Source of the DNA: JBGVSA01 sp049840475 | GTDB taxonomy: Bacteria > Pseudomonadota > Gammaproteobacteria > Burkholderiales > Rhodocyclaceae | Reading direction: 5' to 3' | Length of the DNA: 64,000 nt | NCBI GenBank assembly: GCA_049840475.1 | Contig: JASGKX010000003.1 | Location: 682,001-746,000 of the forward strand | In this document: positions 37,111-46,257 of the stretch, piece after piece | Numbering within the stretch: the stretch's first letter is position 1 | Layout: each line of letters starts with the position of its first letter | Notes under the pieces: generated by a model | The model's input: only the letters and a program-made list of their open reading frames with translations | What the model was told of the DNA's origin: nothing | Databases searched by the model: none | Translations under genes and position numbers: made by a program

Positions 37111-38844
37111 TTACAGCGACGTCACCGTCGAGCTGATCGTAAAACTGCTCCCCGCCGTGCCCGTTGTGTAACTGCCGGCCCCCAGATACAGCCCGTAGAA
37201 CAACTCGGTGTAGGTGCCCAGCGTGCCGCCGCGATATACGGTGTAGCGCGTGCCCGTGCCGAGCGATGGGCTGCTCAACAGCACCGCGCTGGCCGAGGTC
37301 GGCAAGGTGTAGGCAAAAGCCACGTTGCCGCTGGCATCGCGGATGACCAGCAAGCCGGCCGCAGCGTTTGAAAGCGACACGGTGTTCTGCGTTGACGTGC
37401 TGGTCGTGACCGTGCTGTTGCGTCCGCCGATGCCAACGAATGTCCCCCCGGTGACAGTGAAGGTGTTGTTATCGGCATCCAGCGCGCCTTCCGGCGCACC
37501 CGCGCCTTGCGCGACCAGCAGTCCTCCCGAAATCGTAAGGGTGCCGTTGGAGTCCACCGCGTCGTTCTGGCTGCTCTTGACGTAGAGGCGTCCGCCATTG
37601 ATGGCAATGTGCTTGCCGGCATTGAGCCCGTCGTCCGTCGTGTTCACGGTGATCACCCCGTCATTCACGGTCAGGATCGATTTGGCTTCGATGCCCTCAG
37701 GGCTGAGCGAATCGGTACTCGTCTCGAACGGCGTGCCGGTGGTCGTGACGTTGATGGTGCCACCGTTTATGGTGACGCGCGGGTCCGGGTCGTCGGCCGT
37801 GGTGGTGGTGTCGCCATCCTCGGCCTCCCACGACGCCGAAATGGCTTTGTCATAGCTGGTGATATTCAACGTGCCCGCGTTGATGGCGATGAAGCCCAGT
37901 GGCGTGGTGTCATCTTCCTTGCCCTCCACCTTGATACCCTTGCCGGCCTGCGTCGTGATGGTCAGATCGCCGCCATCCATCACGAATGCGTTGTTGGCCC
38001 GCACACCGTCCTTCTTGACCGCCTTCAGCGTGACCGTGCCCGCGCGCAGGCGCACATGGGCATCACTGCATAGCGCATGCTTGGACGCGGCGGTAATGCC
38101 AAGGCTGCCGCTGCCTTCCAGAATCAACGGCCCCTCGCTGAAGAAGGTGGCCTTCAGGTCCATGGCCGAACCATCCGCCAAGGTACGTGACGTCCACGTG
38201 CTGGTGTCGCTCAAGACGTTGCTGCCGGTTACCGTGACAAAGGCGCGTTTCTTGGACTGCACATTGATGGCCGGCCCATCGGTGCTCGCCAGTGTCACCC
38301 CATTGAGGTTCAACCTGAAATCGTTGTCGCTATAGATCGTGATTGTCTTGCCATAGCTGCCGGACAGCGCCAATGCGATTGGCGTCGTCGTCGGCGCAGT
38401 AGAGGTGATGGTCAGGCCGTAATTGTCCGCGACCACCGTAACGACCGTGCTGCCCGCCTGTGTGACAAGCGTGCCGTTCGACGTACTGGCAACCGCCAGT
38501 GCCGAGCTGCCACTGGTGACAGTCAGGGTATCGAGGGCGATGCTCAGGGTGCTGAAGCTGGCCGTGGCAATGTCGGCGAGGTTGGCGCCTGTCGAGATAT
38601 TCCATGTCGAGGACGTTGCGACGCTGCTGCCCGCGCTCGAACTGCTCTGTGCGCTGCCGGTGCTACTGGTACTGCTGGTGCTGCTCTGTGCGCTGTTCTG
38701 AGTGCTGCTGGATGATGATGCGACGCTGCTGGAGCCGCTCGTTGTGCCAGTTGTTGTCGATGCGCTGTCGCCCCCGCCTCCGCCACACGCCGTCAATGCC
38801 ATCCACATAAGTACGGCCACGCACCATGTGCCCGTTTTTTGCAT
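37111..38844 (-). CDS. Secreted lipoprotein with DUF4353-type carbohydrate-binding repeats
   Basis: A 577-residue protein. The signal peptide ends in a lipobox, MALTACGGGGG, with the acylated Cys at position 20. A Ser/Thr-rich linker (~26-80) follows, then a long beta-rich region of repeated turns such as DGGDLTITT, NDGVITVNTTDDGLNAG and SGGLLVAQG. This is the pattern of carbohydrate-binding DUF4353-type beta-helix proteins. The DNA encoding the linker is a degenerate Ser-codon repeat. An outer-membrane or surface location is inferred from the lipobox. Glycan binding is a family-level suggestion only; no catalytic residues were recognised. Confidence 0.78.
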   Translation of the reverse strand: MQKTGTWCVAVLMWMALTACGGGGGDSASTTTGTTSGSSSVASSSSSTQNSAQSSTSSTSSTGSAQSSSSAGSSVATSSTWNISTGANLADIATASFSTLSIALDTLTVTSGSSALAVASTSNGTLVTQAGSTVVTVVADNYGLTITSTAPTTTPIALALSGSYGKTITIYSDNDFRLNLNGVTLASTDGPAINVQSKKRAFVTVTGSNVLSDTSTWTSRTLADGSAMDLKATFFSEGPLILEGSGSLGITAASKHALCSDAHVRLRAGTVTLKAVKKDGVRANNAFVMDGGDLTITTQAGKGIKVEGKEDDTTPLGFIAINAGTLNITSYDKAISASWEAEDGDTTTTADDPDPRVTINGGTINVTTTGTPFETSTDSLSPEGIEAKSILTVNDGVITVNTTDDGLNAGKHIAINGGRLYVKSSQNDAVDSNGTLTISGGLLVAQGAGAPEGALDADNNTFTVTGGTFVGIGGRNSTVTTSTSTQNTVSLSNAAAGLLVIRDASGNVAFAYTLPTSASAVLLSSPSLGTGTRYTVYRGGTLGTYTELFYGLYLGAGSYTTGTAGSSFTISSTVTSL

Positions 38845-39362
38845 GGGTCTCGCTCCTCCGGATCAATGGCCGCCCTTGCGGCACCGATCTCGACTTTCGC
38901 GATACCCGACGACAAGGTCAATTGCAGCCAATGTAAATACCGGTAAAGGTGTTCACCTCAGTGACGGTGGTAACCGATGCCGCCGTCATCGCAACAACCC
39001 GCTTCGACCATGATCGCAACGCTCGTCGCACGATATGGCTCTGGACATCGCCCGAAAACACTCAGGTGGCATCTGCGCTTTGCGGGCTATTCCGATGTGA
39101 GACGCACGGAGCGTGCGCGGGCGGCGCCCGATTGCAGAGGAAATTCGTTGGGTGCGCTTATTGATAGTTCGAGAACAAGCAATTCGTCGAAACCAACAGC
39201 CATCTACTCATCAAATGGCGATCCTGTCGATTACTTTGACAGATAGGCCAACAACGCGAACATCAGCCAACCGAATCACTCAAGAAAACAAGATATTGCG
39301 AAATTCAGCACGTGATTTGCTTAAGGCCTGGTACCCGTGTTGCATCCATGAGGAGTACGAAC
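38845..39362. other. Divergent intergenic region, relatively AT-rich
   Basis: These 518 bases separate the divergent lipoprotein and PEP-CTERM genes and are less GC-rich than their surroundings, especially 39160-39330. I see no convincing gene; the short open frames here have no family features. A TTGACA at about 39237 could be a -35 box, but no matching -10 is present. The region should hold the two divergent promoters. Confidence 0.5.
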
Positions 39363-40139
39363 ATGAGCCCCAGATTCATCCAGTTGGCCGTGGCGCTCGC
39401 TTTCTCGGGTATTGCCATCCAGGCACAAGCAGTCCCAGTGGTATTCAGCACCACTCCCGGCGCAGTCGCCGCTTCCGTCAGTTTCGACATCTCCGGCAAT
39501 CAGTTACTGATCCGGCTGACCAATACCGGGACGGGCGATCCGTCCGCGCCATCTCAGATTCTTACCGGCGTCATCTTCTCGATCGTCGGCAACCCGACGC
39601 TCACCGCAGTGTCGGCCATTCTCGCGCCGGGCAGTTCGGTCATTCATGGGCCTGTCGTCAGCACCGATGCAGGCGGCTCGGTTGGTGGCGAATGGGCGTA
39701 CGACAATCAACTCGGCGGCGCGAATGCCGGCAAGCAATCGGTCTATTCGTCAGGGTATTTCGCCGGTAACAACGTATTCGGCGGCACCAACCTGCAAGGG
39801 CCGGACAGTGTCGACGGCGTTCAGTACGGCATCACCACGCTCTACGATGCGGCTACCAACGACAACGGCGGTATCGCAGACTCGGGCCTGATCAAGAACG
39901 CCATGGATTTCGTTCTGGGCGGGCTTCCGGCGGATTTCACGCTTGCGATGATCAGCAATGTGTCGTTCCAGTACGGCACGAGCCTAACGGAGCCGAACCT
40001 CCCCGGCATCCCCTCGTGTACGGGGATCTGCCCTAGAGTCGTCGAACTGCCTGAACCCGCCTCACCTGCCCTGTTGGGACTTGGGCTGGCAGCGGCGGCG
40101 GCTGTCGGTCTGCGCCGGCGGCGCCATCCAAACGTTTGA
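39363..40139 (+). CDS. PEP-CTERM sorting-signal exported protein
   Basis: About 258 residues from the ATG at 39363, with GAGGAG upstream. An N-terminal signal peptide (FIQLAVALAFSGIAIQAQA) is followed by a beta-rich, low-Cys body. The C-terminus has the tripartite PEP-CTERM sorting signal: ELPEPASPALLGLGL, a hydrophobic helix and a basic tail RRRRHPNV. Such proteins are processed by exosortase (EpsH/XrtA-type) and are often tied to exopolysaccharide production. No exosortase gene is in the window, so it must be elsewhere if the signal is used. Confidence 0.85.
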   Translation: MSPRFIQLAVALAFSGIAIQAQAVPVVFSTTPGAVAASVSFDISGNQLLIRLTNTGTGDPSAPSQILTGVIFSIVGNPTLTAVSAILAPGSSVIHGPVVSTDAGGSVGGEWAYDNQLGGANAGKQSVYSSGYFAGNNVFGGTNLQGPDSVDGVQYGITTLYDAATNDNGGIADSGLIKNAMDFVLGGLPADFTLAMISNVSFQYGTSLTEPNLPGIPSCTGICPRVVELPEPASPALLGLGLAAAAAVGLRRRRHPNV

Positions 40140-40327
40140 AAGCGTTGGCAACCATGTGGCGAACCGCGCCTCGCACGTCATCCACCGTGCACCGGCGCGG
40201 CCACGCCCGTGGCCGGCATGGGCTCTCATGCGTGACGATGCCAAGACACGCTCGATCTGAGCCGACGCGCTGCCTGCATCCATTGCGCTGCGTGCCGAAA
40301 AGGCGTCGCCTTCTGCCCGTTTAGCTT

Positions 40328-41419
40328 CTATTCGAGCAGTGCGACGGCCTTGACCTGTGCCCACACCTGCGCCCCAACGGTGAGGCCTAGCTGATCCGCC
40401 GCACGACGCGTTATGCGTGCCAGCAACGGCGCGCCCCCGGCATCCAGTGCAACCAGGCATTGCGCCGGATCGTCCGCTGGCGCAATGCCGTTGAGCGTGC
40501 ACGCAAAGCGATTCTGGATGCTGGAGTCATGCACGGCCGAGTGGGCCACGCTCACGTCGCGCGCCAGAATGCGCACACGTACCGTACGGCCGACCTCAAG
40601 CGGGCGCTCCGACACCCACAACTCACCGCCCACGAACCCCAACTGCGTGAGATGCCAGTCCGCATCGTGCCCAAGCACGCGCGTTTCGATCACCACGCCG
40701 GCGTCCTGATTGCGCGCCAAAGGTAAATCCACCCGCGCAAGCGTGCTGTCCAGTGGGCCGCTGCTCGTCACCCGGCCCCGCTCCATCAGCACCAGATGAT
40801 CCGCCAGCCGCGCCGCTTCTTCGATCTGATGGGTGACGTACAGCACGGGGATATCCAGCTCGTCGTGCAGGGCTTCGAGATACGGCAGGATCTCTTGCTT
40901 GCGTGCGGCGTCCAGCGCTGACAGCGGCTCATCCATCAGCAGCAGCTTCGGACGCGTGAGCAAGGCGCGGGCGATCGCCACACGTTGACGCTCGCCGCCC
41001 GACAGCCCGGCCGGTCAACGCGCGAGCAAATGTTCGATGCCAAAACGCTGCGCCATGTGCTGGATATCGTCCTTCGGGGCCGTACCCAACGCCCGCTTCA
41101 TGCCATATGCCAGGTTGGCGCGCACGTCCAGATGTGCGAACAGGCTTGCCTCCTGGAAGACGTAGCCGATGCTGCGTCGCCATGTCGGAACGAACAGCGC
41201 CTTGTCGCCGCCGTCCTCGTCCTGCCAGCAATCGCCGTTGAGCGCGATGCGCGCACGATGCGCGCGCTCCAGCCCGGCCACGCAACGCAGCAGCGTGGTC
41301 TTGCCTGAACCAGAATGGCCGAACAGCACGGTGACACCACGCCCTGGCAAGCGCAGATCGACGTCGAGCGAAAAACCGGGGAACGTGTGACGGACCGTGA
41401 CTTCCAACGCTTCGCTCAT
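40328..41419 (-). pseudogene. modC: Molybdate ABC transporter ATPase ModC, interrupted by an in-frame stop
   Basis: The 364-codon frame starts with MSEALEVTVRHTFPG, overlapping modB by ATGA. Walker A (GHSGSGKTT, residues 34-42) is intact, but a TGA stands at codon 135 (41015-41017). It follows IEHLLAR and precedes PAGLSGGERQRVAIARALL in the same frame, so the signature and Walker B (LLLMDEPLSALD) are cut off. The likely ancestral codon is CGA (Arg), a single C-to-T change. The second part (228 residues) keeps the D-loop, H-loop and a C-terminal TOBE/Mop domain. As read, molybdate uptake through this transporter should fail unless the stop is read through or erroneous. Confidence 0.88.
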
Positions 41420-42096
41420 GCTCCCCTCCAGCGCGAATCCGGGTTGAGCGTATAGAGCGCCAGCAGCACCAGGAACGAAAACACCACCATGCCCCCGGCC
41501 AGCCAATGCGCCTGAGCGTATTCCATCGCTTCGACGTGGTCGAATATCTGCACTGACACCACGCGTGTCTGGCCGGGAATGTTGCCGCCGATCATCAGCA
41601 CCACGCCAAACTCGCCAACCGTATGGGCGAATCCCAGGATGGCAGCAGTCAGGAAACCGGGGCGCGCCAGCGGTACGACTACCGACCAGAAGGCGTCCCA
41701 CGATGACGCTCGCAAGGTTGCGGCGACTTCACGCGGACGCGTGCCGACGGCTTCGATAGCGTTCTGGATCGGCTGCACGACGAAGGGCATCGAATAGAAG
41801 GTCGACGCCACCACCAGTCCCCAGAAAGTGAACGGCAACAGCCCCAGCCCACTTGCCTGCGTCAGCTTGCCGACGAGGCCGTGCGGCCCCATCAGCAACA
41901 GCAGGTAGAAGCCCAGCACGGTCGGCGGCAACACCAGCGGCATCGACACCAGCGCGCTCACCACGCCGCGAAAGCGCGAACGCGTATTCGCCAGCCACCA
42001 CGCCAGTGGCGTGCCGGCCACCAGCAACAAGGCGGTAACGGTCAGCGCCAACCGCAAGGTCAGCCAGATGGCCAACCAATCCTGGGACTCCAGCAT
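41416..42096 (-). CDS. modB: Molybdate ABC transporter permease ModB
   Basis: A 226-residue inner-membrane permease with five to six hydrophobic segments. It carries the ABC-importer coupling loop in EAVGTRPREVAATLRASSWD and later GFAHTVGEFGVVLMIGGN, the latter being typical of ModB. ModB dimerises and passes molybdate delivered by ModA into the cell. It lies 14 bases after modA and overlaps modC by 4 bases. It looks intact. Confidence 0.93.
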   Translation of the reverse strand: MLESQDWLAIWLTLRLALTVTALLLVAGTPLAWWLANTRSRFRGVVSALVSMPLVLPPTVLGFYLLLLMGPHGLVGKLTQASGLGLLPFTFWGLVVASTFYSMPFVVQPIQNAIEAVGTRPREVAATLRASSWDAFWSVVVPLARPGFLTAAILGFAHTVGEFGVVLMIGGNIPGQTRVVSVQIFDHVEAMEYAQAHWLAGGMVVFSFLVLLALYTLNPDSRWRGA

Positions 42097-42110
42097 CCAG
42101 CGACCTCAGT

Positions 42111-42854
42111 TTAAAAATCGTAGCCGAACGACTTGATCACGGCCCGCGCTTTGTCGCCCTTGAGGTACTTGAGCAGTGCTTCGGCCGCCGGCTTGCCGGC
42201 ACCGGTGGAGAGTAGGATCGCGTCCTGGCGGATGGGCGAATAATCAGCCTGCGGCACGACCCACGCCGACCCAGACTTGAGCGCGCCGTCTTCCCACACT
42301 TGCGAGAGCGCGACGAAGCCGAGTTCAGCATTGCCGGTGCTCACGAACTGGAAGGCCTGCGAGATGTTCTCGCCTTGCACAATCTTCGGCTGCAGGCTGT
42401 CATACAGGCCGACCTTCTTCAGCACTTCGACACCTGCCGCGCCGTACGGAGCGGTCTTCGGATTGGCGATCGACAGCTTGGCGAATTCGCCACGCTTGAG
42501 CACTTCGCCCTTGTCATCGACATAGCCCGGTTTGGCGCTCCACAGCACCAGTTTGCCGATGGCATACGTGAACCGCGAACCCTTCACGCCCGCGCCTTCG
42601 GCTTCGAGCTTGGCGGGCGTTTCGTCATCGGCGGAGAGAAACACCTCGAACGGCGCACCGTTCTTGATCTGCGCGTAGAACGCACCGGTCGCGCCGGTTG
42701 ACACGATCGCCTTGTGGCCGGTGTCCTTTTCAAAATCAGCCGCGATCTTCTGCATCGGCGCGGTGAAGTTGGCCGCCACGGCGACCTTCACTTCCGCAGC
42801 GGCGGCAAAACCGGACCAGGCCGTCAGGGCCAATACGAGATACAGCTTCTTCAT
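42111..42854 (-). CDS. modA: Molybdate-binding periplasmic protein ModA
   Basis: About 247 residues from MKKLYLVLALTAWSGFAAAA, a clear signal peptide cleaved before EVKVAVAANF. The mature start VAVAANFTAPMQKIAADFEK and the motif STGATGAFYAQIKNGAPFEV are standard for ModA and hold ligand-binding Ser and Thr residues; the C-terminal NISQAFQFVSTGNAELGFV fits too. It binds molybdate or tungstate for the ModB permease. A 15-codon longer open frame exists, but the chosen Met gives the proper signal peptide. It follows modE by 29 bases. Confidence 0.94.
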   Translation of the reverse strand: MKKLYLVLALTAWSGFAAAAEVKVAVAANFTAPMQKIAADFEKDTGHKAIVSTGATGAFYAQIKNGAPFEVFLSADDETPAKLEAEGAGVKGSRFTYAIGKLVLWSAKPGYVDDKGEVLKRGEFAKLSIANPKTAPYGAAGVEVLKKVGLYDSLQPKIVQGENISQAFQFVSTGNAELGFVALSQVWEDGALKSGSAWVVPQADYSPIRQDAILLSTGAGKPAAEALLKYLKGDKARAVIKSFGYDF

Positions 42855-42883
42855 CACGGACACCTTTCTTGAGAGGGACAACA

Positions 42884-43693
42884 TCAATCGAACGAACACA
42901 GCATCACGCTCGATGCCTTGAACACCGCACAGGCCCGCACGCCTTCGCGCAGGCCAAGTTCTTGCAGGGATTCACGCGTGATCAGCGCGCTCACCGTACG
43001 CCCGGCCGGCAAGGCCAGCACCACATCGACCGACACGGGGCCTTCGTGAACGCGCACGACTTCGCCCCACAACTGGTTGCGGGCGGAAAGCCGCGTGCTC
43101 TCGTCCGTCATGAGGATCACCGCCGAGGCATTCACCCAGGCGTGCAGTTCGCGGCCAAGCCCGAGCTGCAATTGCTCGGCGCCTTCGCGGGAAATCTGCG
43201 CGACGATCTCGTGCATGCCGTCGAAGCGGATGCCCACTTCAACCGTGACTTCACCGGCACGCAGCGTTGTCACGGGGCCGACGAACTGATTACGTGCGCT
43301 GGGGGTGACGCCCACGCTGCGCAGCAGCCGACGCATCATCTGAGGGTCTTCGGTGGCCGGGTCGTCGAGCGAGGCCACGACACGATCGAGCGCGCGCTGC
43401 GTTTCGGCCTCCATAGCGCGATACAGTCCAACCACACGCTTGCCATACGCCGTCAGCGACGTTCCGCCGCCATGCTTGCCGCCGACAGCACGCTCGACCA
43501 GCGGCGCATCGGCGAGGTTGTTCATGGCATCCACCGCCTCCCAAGCCGCCTTGTACGACAGGGGAACAGCGCGCGCGGCCTGCGAAATCGAACCATGCAG
43601 TTCGATCGCTTCGAGCAGCCGGATACGCGTATCCCCCAAAAAGCTGCCGCCTCCGAGGTCCACGCCAAAACGGCCGATCATCTTCTGGGTCAT
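42884..43693 (-). CDS. modE: Molybdate-responsive transcriptional regulator ModE
   Basis: About 269 residues from the ATG at 43693 (MTQKMIGRFGVDLGG). The N-terminal LysR-type winged helix is visible in RIRLLEAIELHGSISQAARA and SYKAAWEAVDAMNNL. Two TOBE (Mop) domains follow at ~130-195 and ~200-268 (SARNQFVGPVTTLRAGEVTV and LSARNQLWGEVVRVHEGPVS). ModE dimers with bound molybdate repress mod genes. It is the first gene of modE-modA-modB-modC, and a Mo-box-like palindrome lies 25 bases upstream, so autoregulation is likely. Confidence 0.93.
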   Translation of the reverse strand: MTQKMIGRFGVDLGGGSFLGDTRIRLLEAIELHGSISQAARAVPLSYKAAWEAVDAMNNLADAPLVERAVGGKHGGGTSLTAYGKRVVGLYRAMEAETQRALDRVVASLDDPATEDPQMMRRLLRSVGVTPSARNQFVGPVTTLRAGEVTVEVGIRFDGMHEIVAQISREGAEQLQLGLGRELHAWVNASAVILMTDESTRLSARNQLWGEVVRVHEGPVSVDVVLALPAGRTVSALITRESLQELGLREGVRACAVFKASSVMLCSFD

Positions 43694-43717
43694 GCCTGCC
43701 ACCGATCCATTTCGAGG

Positions 43718-43745
43718 TTCGCTATATTCTGATGTAAATAGCGAA
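43718..43745. promoter_or_regulatory. Mo-box-like ModE operator
   Basis: An inverted repeat TTCGCTAT (43718-43725) and ATAGCGAA (43738-43745) with a 12-base spacer lies between the divergent modE and mop genes. The half-sites resemble those of ModE operators (CGnTATAT and its mirror). The position, 25 bases from the modE start and about 120 from mop, suits repression of the modEABC operon and perhaps of mop. The functional claim rests on similarity and location. Confidence 0.72.
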
Positions 43746-43866
43746 ATCGAGCCAAGACCCCAATTCGATATGTCGGTCATCCAGATTCGTTATGGTTGCG
43801 TCATCGCAGGGCTAGCCGATAGGCTGATTGACATTCCCGACACGCCACGTCCAAAGAGGTCAGCAC

Positions 43867-44295
43867 ATGAAGATCAGCGCCCGTAACGTCTTTCAAGGCA
43901 CCATCAGCGCACTCAGCATCGGCCCGGTCAGCGCCGAGGCCGAAGTCACCACCGCAGGCGGCGGCAGGCTGGTCGCCACCATTACGCAAGCGAGCGCCAC
44001 TTCGCTGGGGCTCACCGTCGGCAAGCCCGTGGTGGCGCTCATCAAGGCGTCCAGCGTGATGATCATGACCGAAGGCAGCGGCGTGAAGCTCTCCGCCCGC
44101 AACTGCCTCGCCGGCACCGTCAGCAAGCTCACGCTCGGGCCTGTCAGCGCTGAAGTGGGCGTGAAGCTGGCAGACGGCAGCGTTGTCTCGGCCAGCATCA
44201 CGCGCGAAGCCGCGAACGAACTGGGACTGGCTGTCGGCGTCCCGGCCACAGCGGTCATCAAGGCCTCGTCGGTGATCATCGGCGTGCCGGCTTGA
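43867..44295 (+). CDS. mop: Molbindin, two-domain Mop protein
   Basis: About 142 residues from MKISARNVFQGTISALSIGP at 43867, with AGAGG upstream. It consists of two similar Mop/TOBE domains of ~65-70 residues, each starting with SARN and containing VSAEVxV and GLxVGxPxxAxIKASSV. Such di-Mop proteins store molybdate in the cytosol as trimers. It is divergent from modE and shares the intergenic Mo-box, so it is probably co-controlled with uptake. Confidence 0.92.
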   Translation: MKISARNVFQGTISALSIGPVSAEAEVTTAGGGRLVATITQASATSLGLTVGKPVVALIKASSVMIMTEGSGVKLSARNCLAGTVSKLTLGPVSAEVGVKLADGSVVSASITREAANELGLAVGVPATAVIKASSVIIGVPA

Positions 44296-44357
44296 GGCCC
44301 CTGCATATCGCCGCGCTATCTCGTTCGTGACATAACGCGTGCGGGCAGGAATACCGC

Positions 44358-45149
44358 TCAGCCGAAAGGATACGGCCCGGCAAACGGGCCGGTGAATGCC
44401 TGGTGCGAGATGAACTCCCGCCCGTTCCAGTGGTGAAGCATGAAGCCGGGCGGCTCCATGACGAAGGCCTCGGGCGCGTCGGCACGCAAGTCGAGCGGAA
44501 TCTGATGCGCCGTACTCGGCCCGGTGAGCACGCGGCATCCACCAACGGTGGTCTGGATGCTCCGGTGCAGGTGCCCGCACAGGATCAGGCGAATCTGCGG
44601 GTGCCGCGCCACCACCTCCGCGAACGCTTCACGCCCTGTCAGTCCGAGCGCATCCATAAAGCCAATGCCCGTTTCAAACGGCGGATGGTGCATCAATACC
44701 AGCGTCGGCACCGCGGGCTCTGCGGTGAGCGTGTTCTCCAGCCATGCCAGCCGACGCACGCACAGCTCGCCCCGCCCTTCTCCTGGTACGACCGTGTCCA
44801 GCGCCACAATGCGCAAGGGGCCACGCCGCACGACGTAATGCAGGAACGCATCGTCGGCGAACCAGGCCTGATCGGCGAAGGCCACGCGCATGCTGTCACG
44901 TGCGTCGTGGTTACCGGGGATCGCCAGCATCGGCATGCCGAGCGGTCGGAGCAGGTCGCGCAGACGGGCATATTCCTCCGGCGCACCGCCGTCGACGAGG
45001 TCTCCTGTCAGTACGAGCAGATCAGGTTGTGGATAGAGCCCGGTGAGCGTGCGCACGCAATCGACCAGCATGCGCCCGGTGTCGACCATGCCGGATATGA
45101 GCGCTCCGGCGCGTACCACGTGAGAATCGGTGATCTGGGCAATCAGCAT
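44358..45149 (-). CDS. Class III cyclic-nucleotide-type phosphodiesterase (CpdA-like)
   Basis: About 263 residues from MLIAQITDSHVVRAGALISG at 45149. The calcineurin-like metal-binding motifs are all present: DSH near residue 8, GDLVDGG, GNHD, HHPP and CGHLH. The length and MLIAQITDxH start fit CpdA-type 3',5'-cAMP phosphodiesterases, cytosolic two-metal enzymes; the true substrate could also be another phosphodiester such as glycerophosphodiesters. It stands alone, convergent with mop. Confidence 0.85.
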   Translation of the reverse strand: MLIAQITDSHVVRAGALISGMVDTGRMLVDCVRTLTGLYPQPDLLVLTGDLVDGGAPEEYARLRDLLRPLGMPMLAIPGNHDARDSMRVAFADQAWFADDAFLHYVVRRGPLRIVALDTVVPGEGRGELCVRRLAWLENTLTAEPAVPTLVLMHHPPFETGIGFMDALGLTGREAFAEVVARHPQIRLILCGHLHRSIQTTVGGCRVLTGPSTAHQIPLDLRADAPEAFVMEPPGFMLHHWNGREFISHQAFTGPFAGPYPFG

Positions 45150-45277
45150 GGGGCACCCGGTATCGACGGGCCGCGCAATCCGACCCGGTCGATTAGCTGC
45201 CCGAACCCACCGACCTGCGCTGAGCGGAGTCGCGGCCAAGGACGGACAAGGGCGCGCCCGTCCCCACGGAATAAGCG

Positions 45278-46228
45278 CTAGCGTCTGTCGATGACCGGCA
45301 TCCAGCCGGGCTCTGGATTGAAGACCGTGGTGCGATTGGCAATGCTCGCGGTACTCGCGCCAAGGTCGCGCTCAAGCACAATCCCCTCTTGATTCACCAT
45401 GAAGGTCTTCACGCCGGACACGCCGTATTGCGCGGGATAGGCAATCACGGCAAAGCCGCCGACGTCATTGCCCGTCGCGTATTTTTCCGCACCGCCGATG
45501 GCATTCGGCCCCTGCCCGCTCAGCATCCGGAATCGATAGCCGTGATACGGCTGCCCCTGATGGCGTGCCGTGTAGCCTTCGGCCTGAGCATCGGCCACCA
45601 ACGGACCAAGCGGGCTCTGCGCCTGACCCTGCTCGGCAGGCCAATACAGGCCATCGCGCTTGCCCGGCGTGCTGGCAAAGCGCGTGGCGTAGCCGCGCAA
45701 GTTGTCGCCGCGATTCATCAGGGCGTATTCGCGTTGCGCATCGACGATGGCGCGCAGGACCTCAATGGTGGACAGCTCGTTCATGCCAACGCGCCGGTCG
45801 ATGAGTTCTTCCTTGCCCTTGGCGCTATCGAATCGCCAGCCGCCCTGCGTCAGCACAATGGGGAACGAAAACGGGTACTGATCCTTGCCGACGACGAGCG
45901 TGGCGCGTTTTTCGTCGTCCTTGCGAATGGTGTGCTGCGCGTCGTACGCGGCAACAAAATTACCCCACTCACGACGATCCGTTGGCCCGTCGCCCGTGAG
46001 TATCCATTGACGCGAGTCGGCGCCCAGAATGCCGACCACGGCTTTCACATCGGCAGCCTTCACGCTGTTCACCAATGCTTCGGCGGCGGCGTCGGGCGTC
46101 GGAAAGGCGCGCCCCGCGTTGGTGGCGGCGTGCCCCGGCAGGGCAAAAGCGAGACATGCCGCCCACAGTAGCGAGCGCAGACCGTGAATGCTTCGGGACA
46201 GGGTATCGAGGGTCATGGGTTGATCCAT
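45278..46228 (-). CDS. DUF2950 exported protein
   Basis: About 316 residues from a Met at 46228; a Met four codons later (MTLDTLSR) and a GTG at 46255 are other options, and none has a clear ribosome binding site. A signal peptide (LLWAACLAFALPGHAA) leads to a soluble protein with PDAAAEALVNSVKAADVKAV, GKEELIDRRVGMNELSTIEV and RMLSGQGPNAIGGAEKY, the pattern of DUF2950. The function is unknown and a periplasmic location is inferred. It follows the DUF3300 gene closely; these two families commonly occur side by side. Confidence 0.82.
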   Translation of the reverse strand: MDQPMTLDTLSRSIHGLRSLLWAACLAFALPGHAATNAGRAFPTPDAAAEALVNSVKAADVKAVVGILGADSRQWILTGDGPTDRREWGNFVAAYDAQHTIRKDDEKRATLVVGKDQYPFSFPIVLTQGGWRFDSAKGKEELIDRRVGMNELSTIEVLRAIVDAQREYALMNRGDNLRGYATRFASTPGKRDGLYWPAEQGQAQSPLGPLVADAQAEGYTARHQGQPYHGYRFRMLSGQGPNAIGGAEKYATGNDVGGFAVIAYPAQYGVSGVKTFMVNQEGIVLERDLGASTASIANRTTVFNPEPGWMPVIDRR

Positions 46229-46257
46229 TCGTTGTGCGTTTGATATGTCACCCACAC

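Noticed and set aside
40180..40225. GGCCACG/CGTGGCC hairpin after the PEP-CTERM gene as a terminator
   Set aside because: The loop is only two bases and no T-run follows on either strand.
40328..41419. modC as two separate genes
   Set aside because: Neither half contains a complete ATPase and both are in the same frame across a single TGA, so an interrupted gene is the simpler reading.
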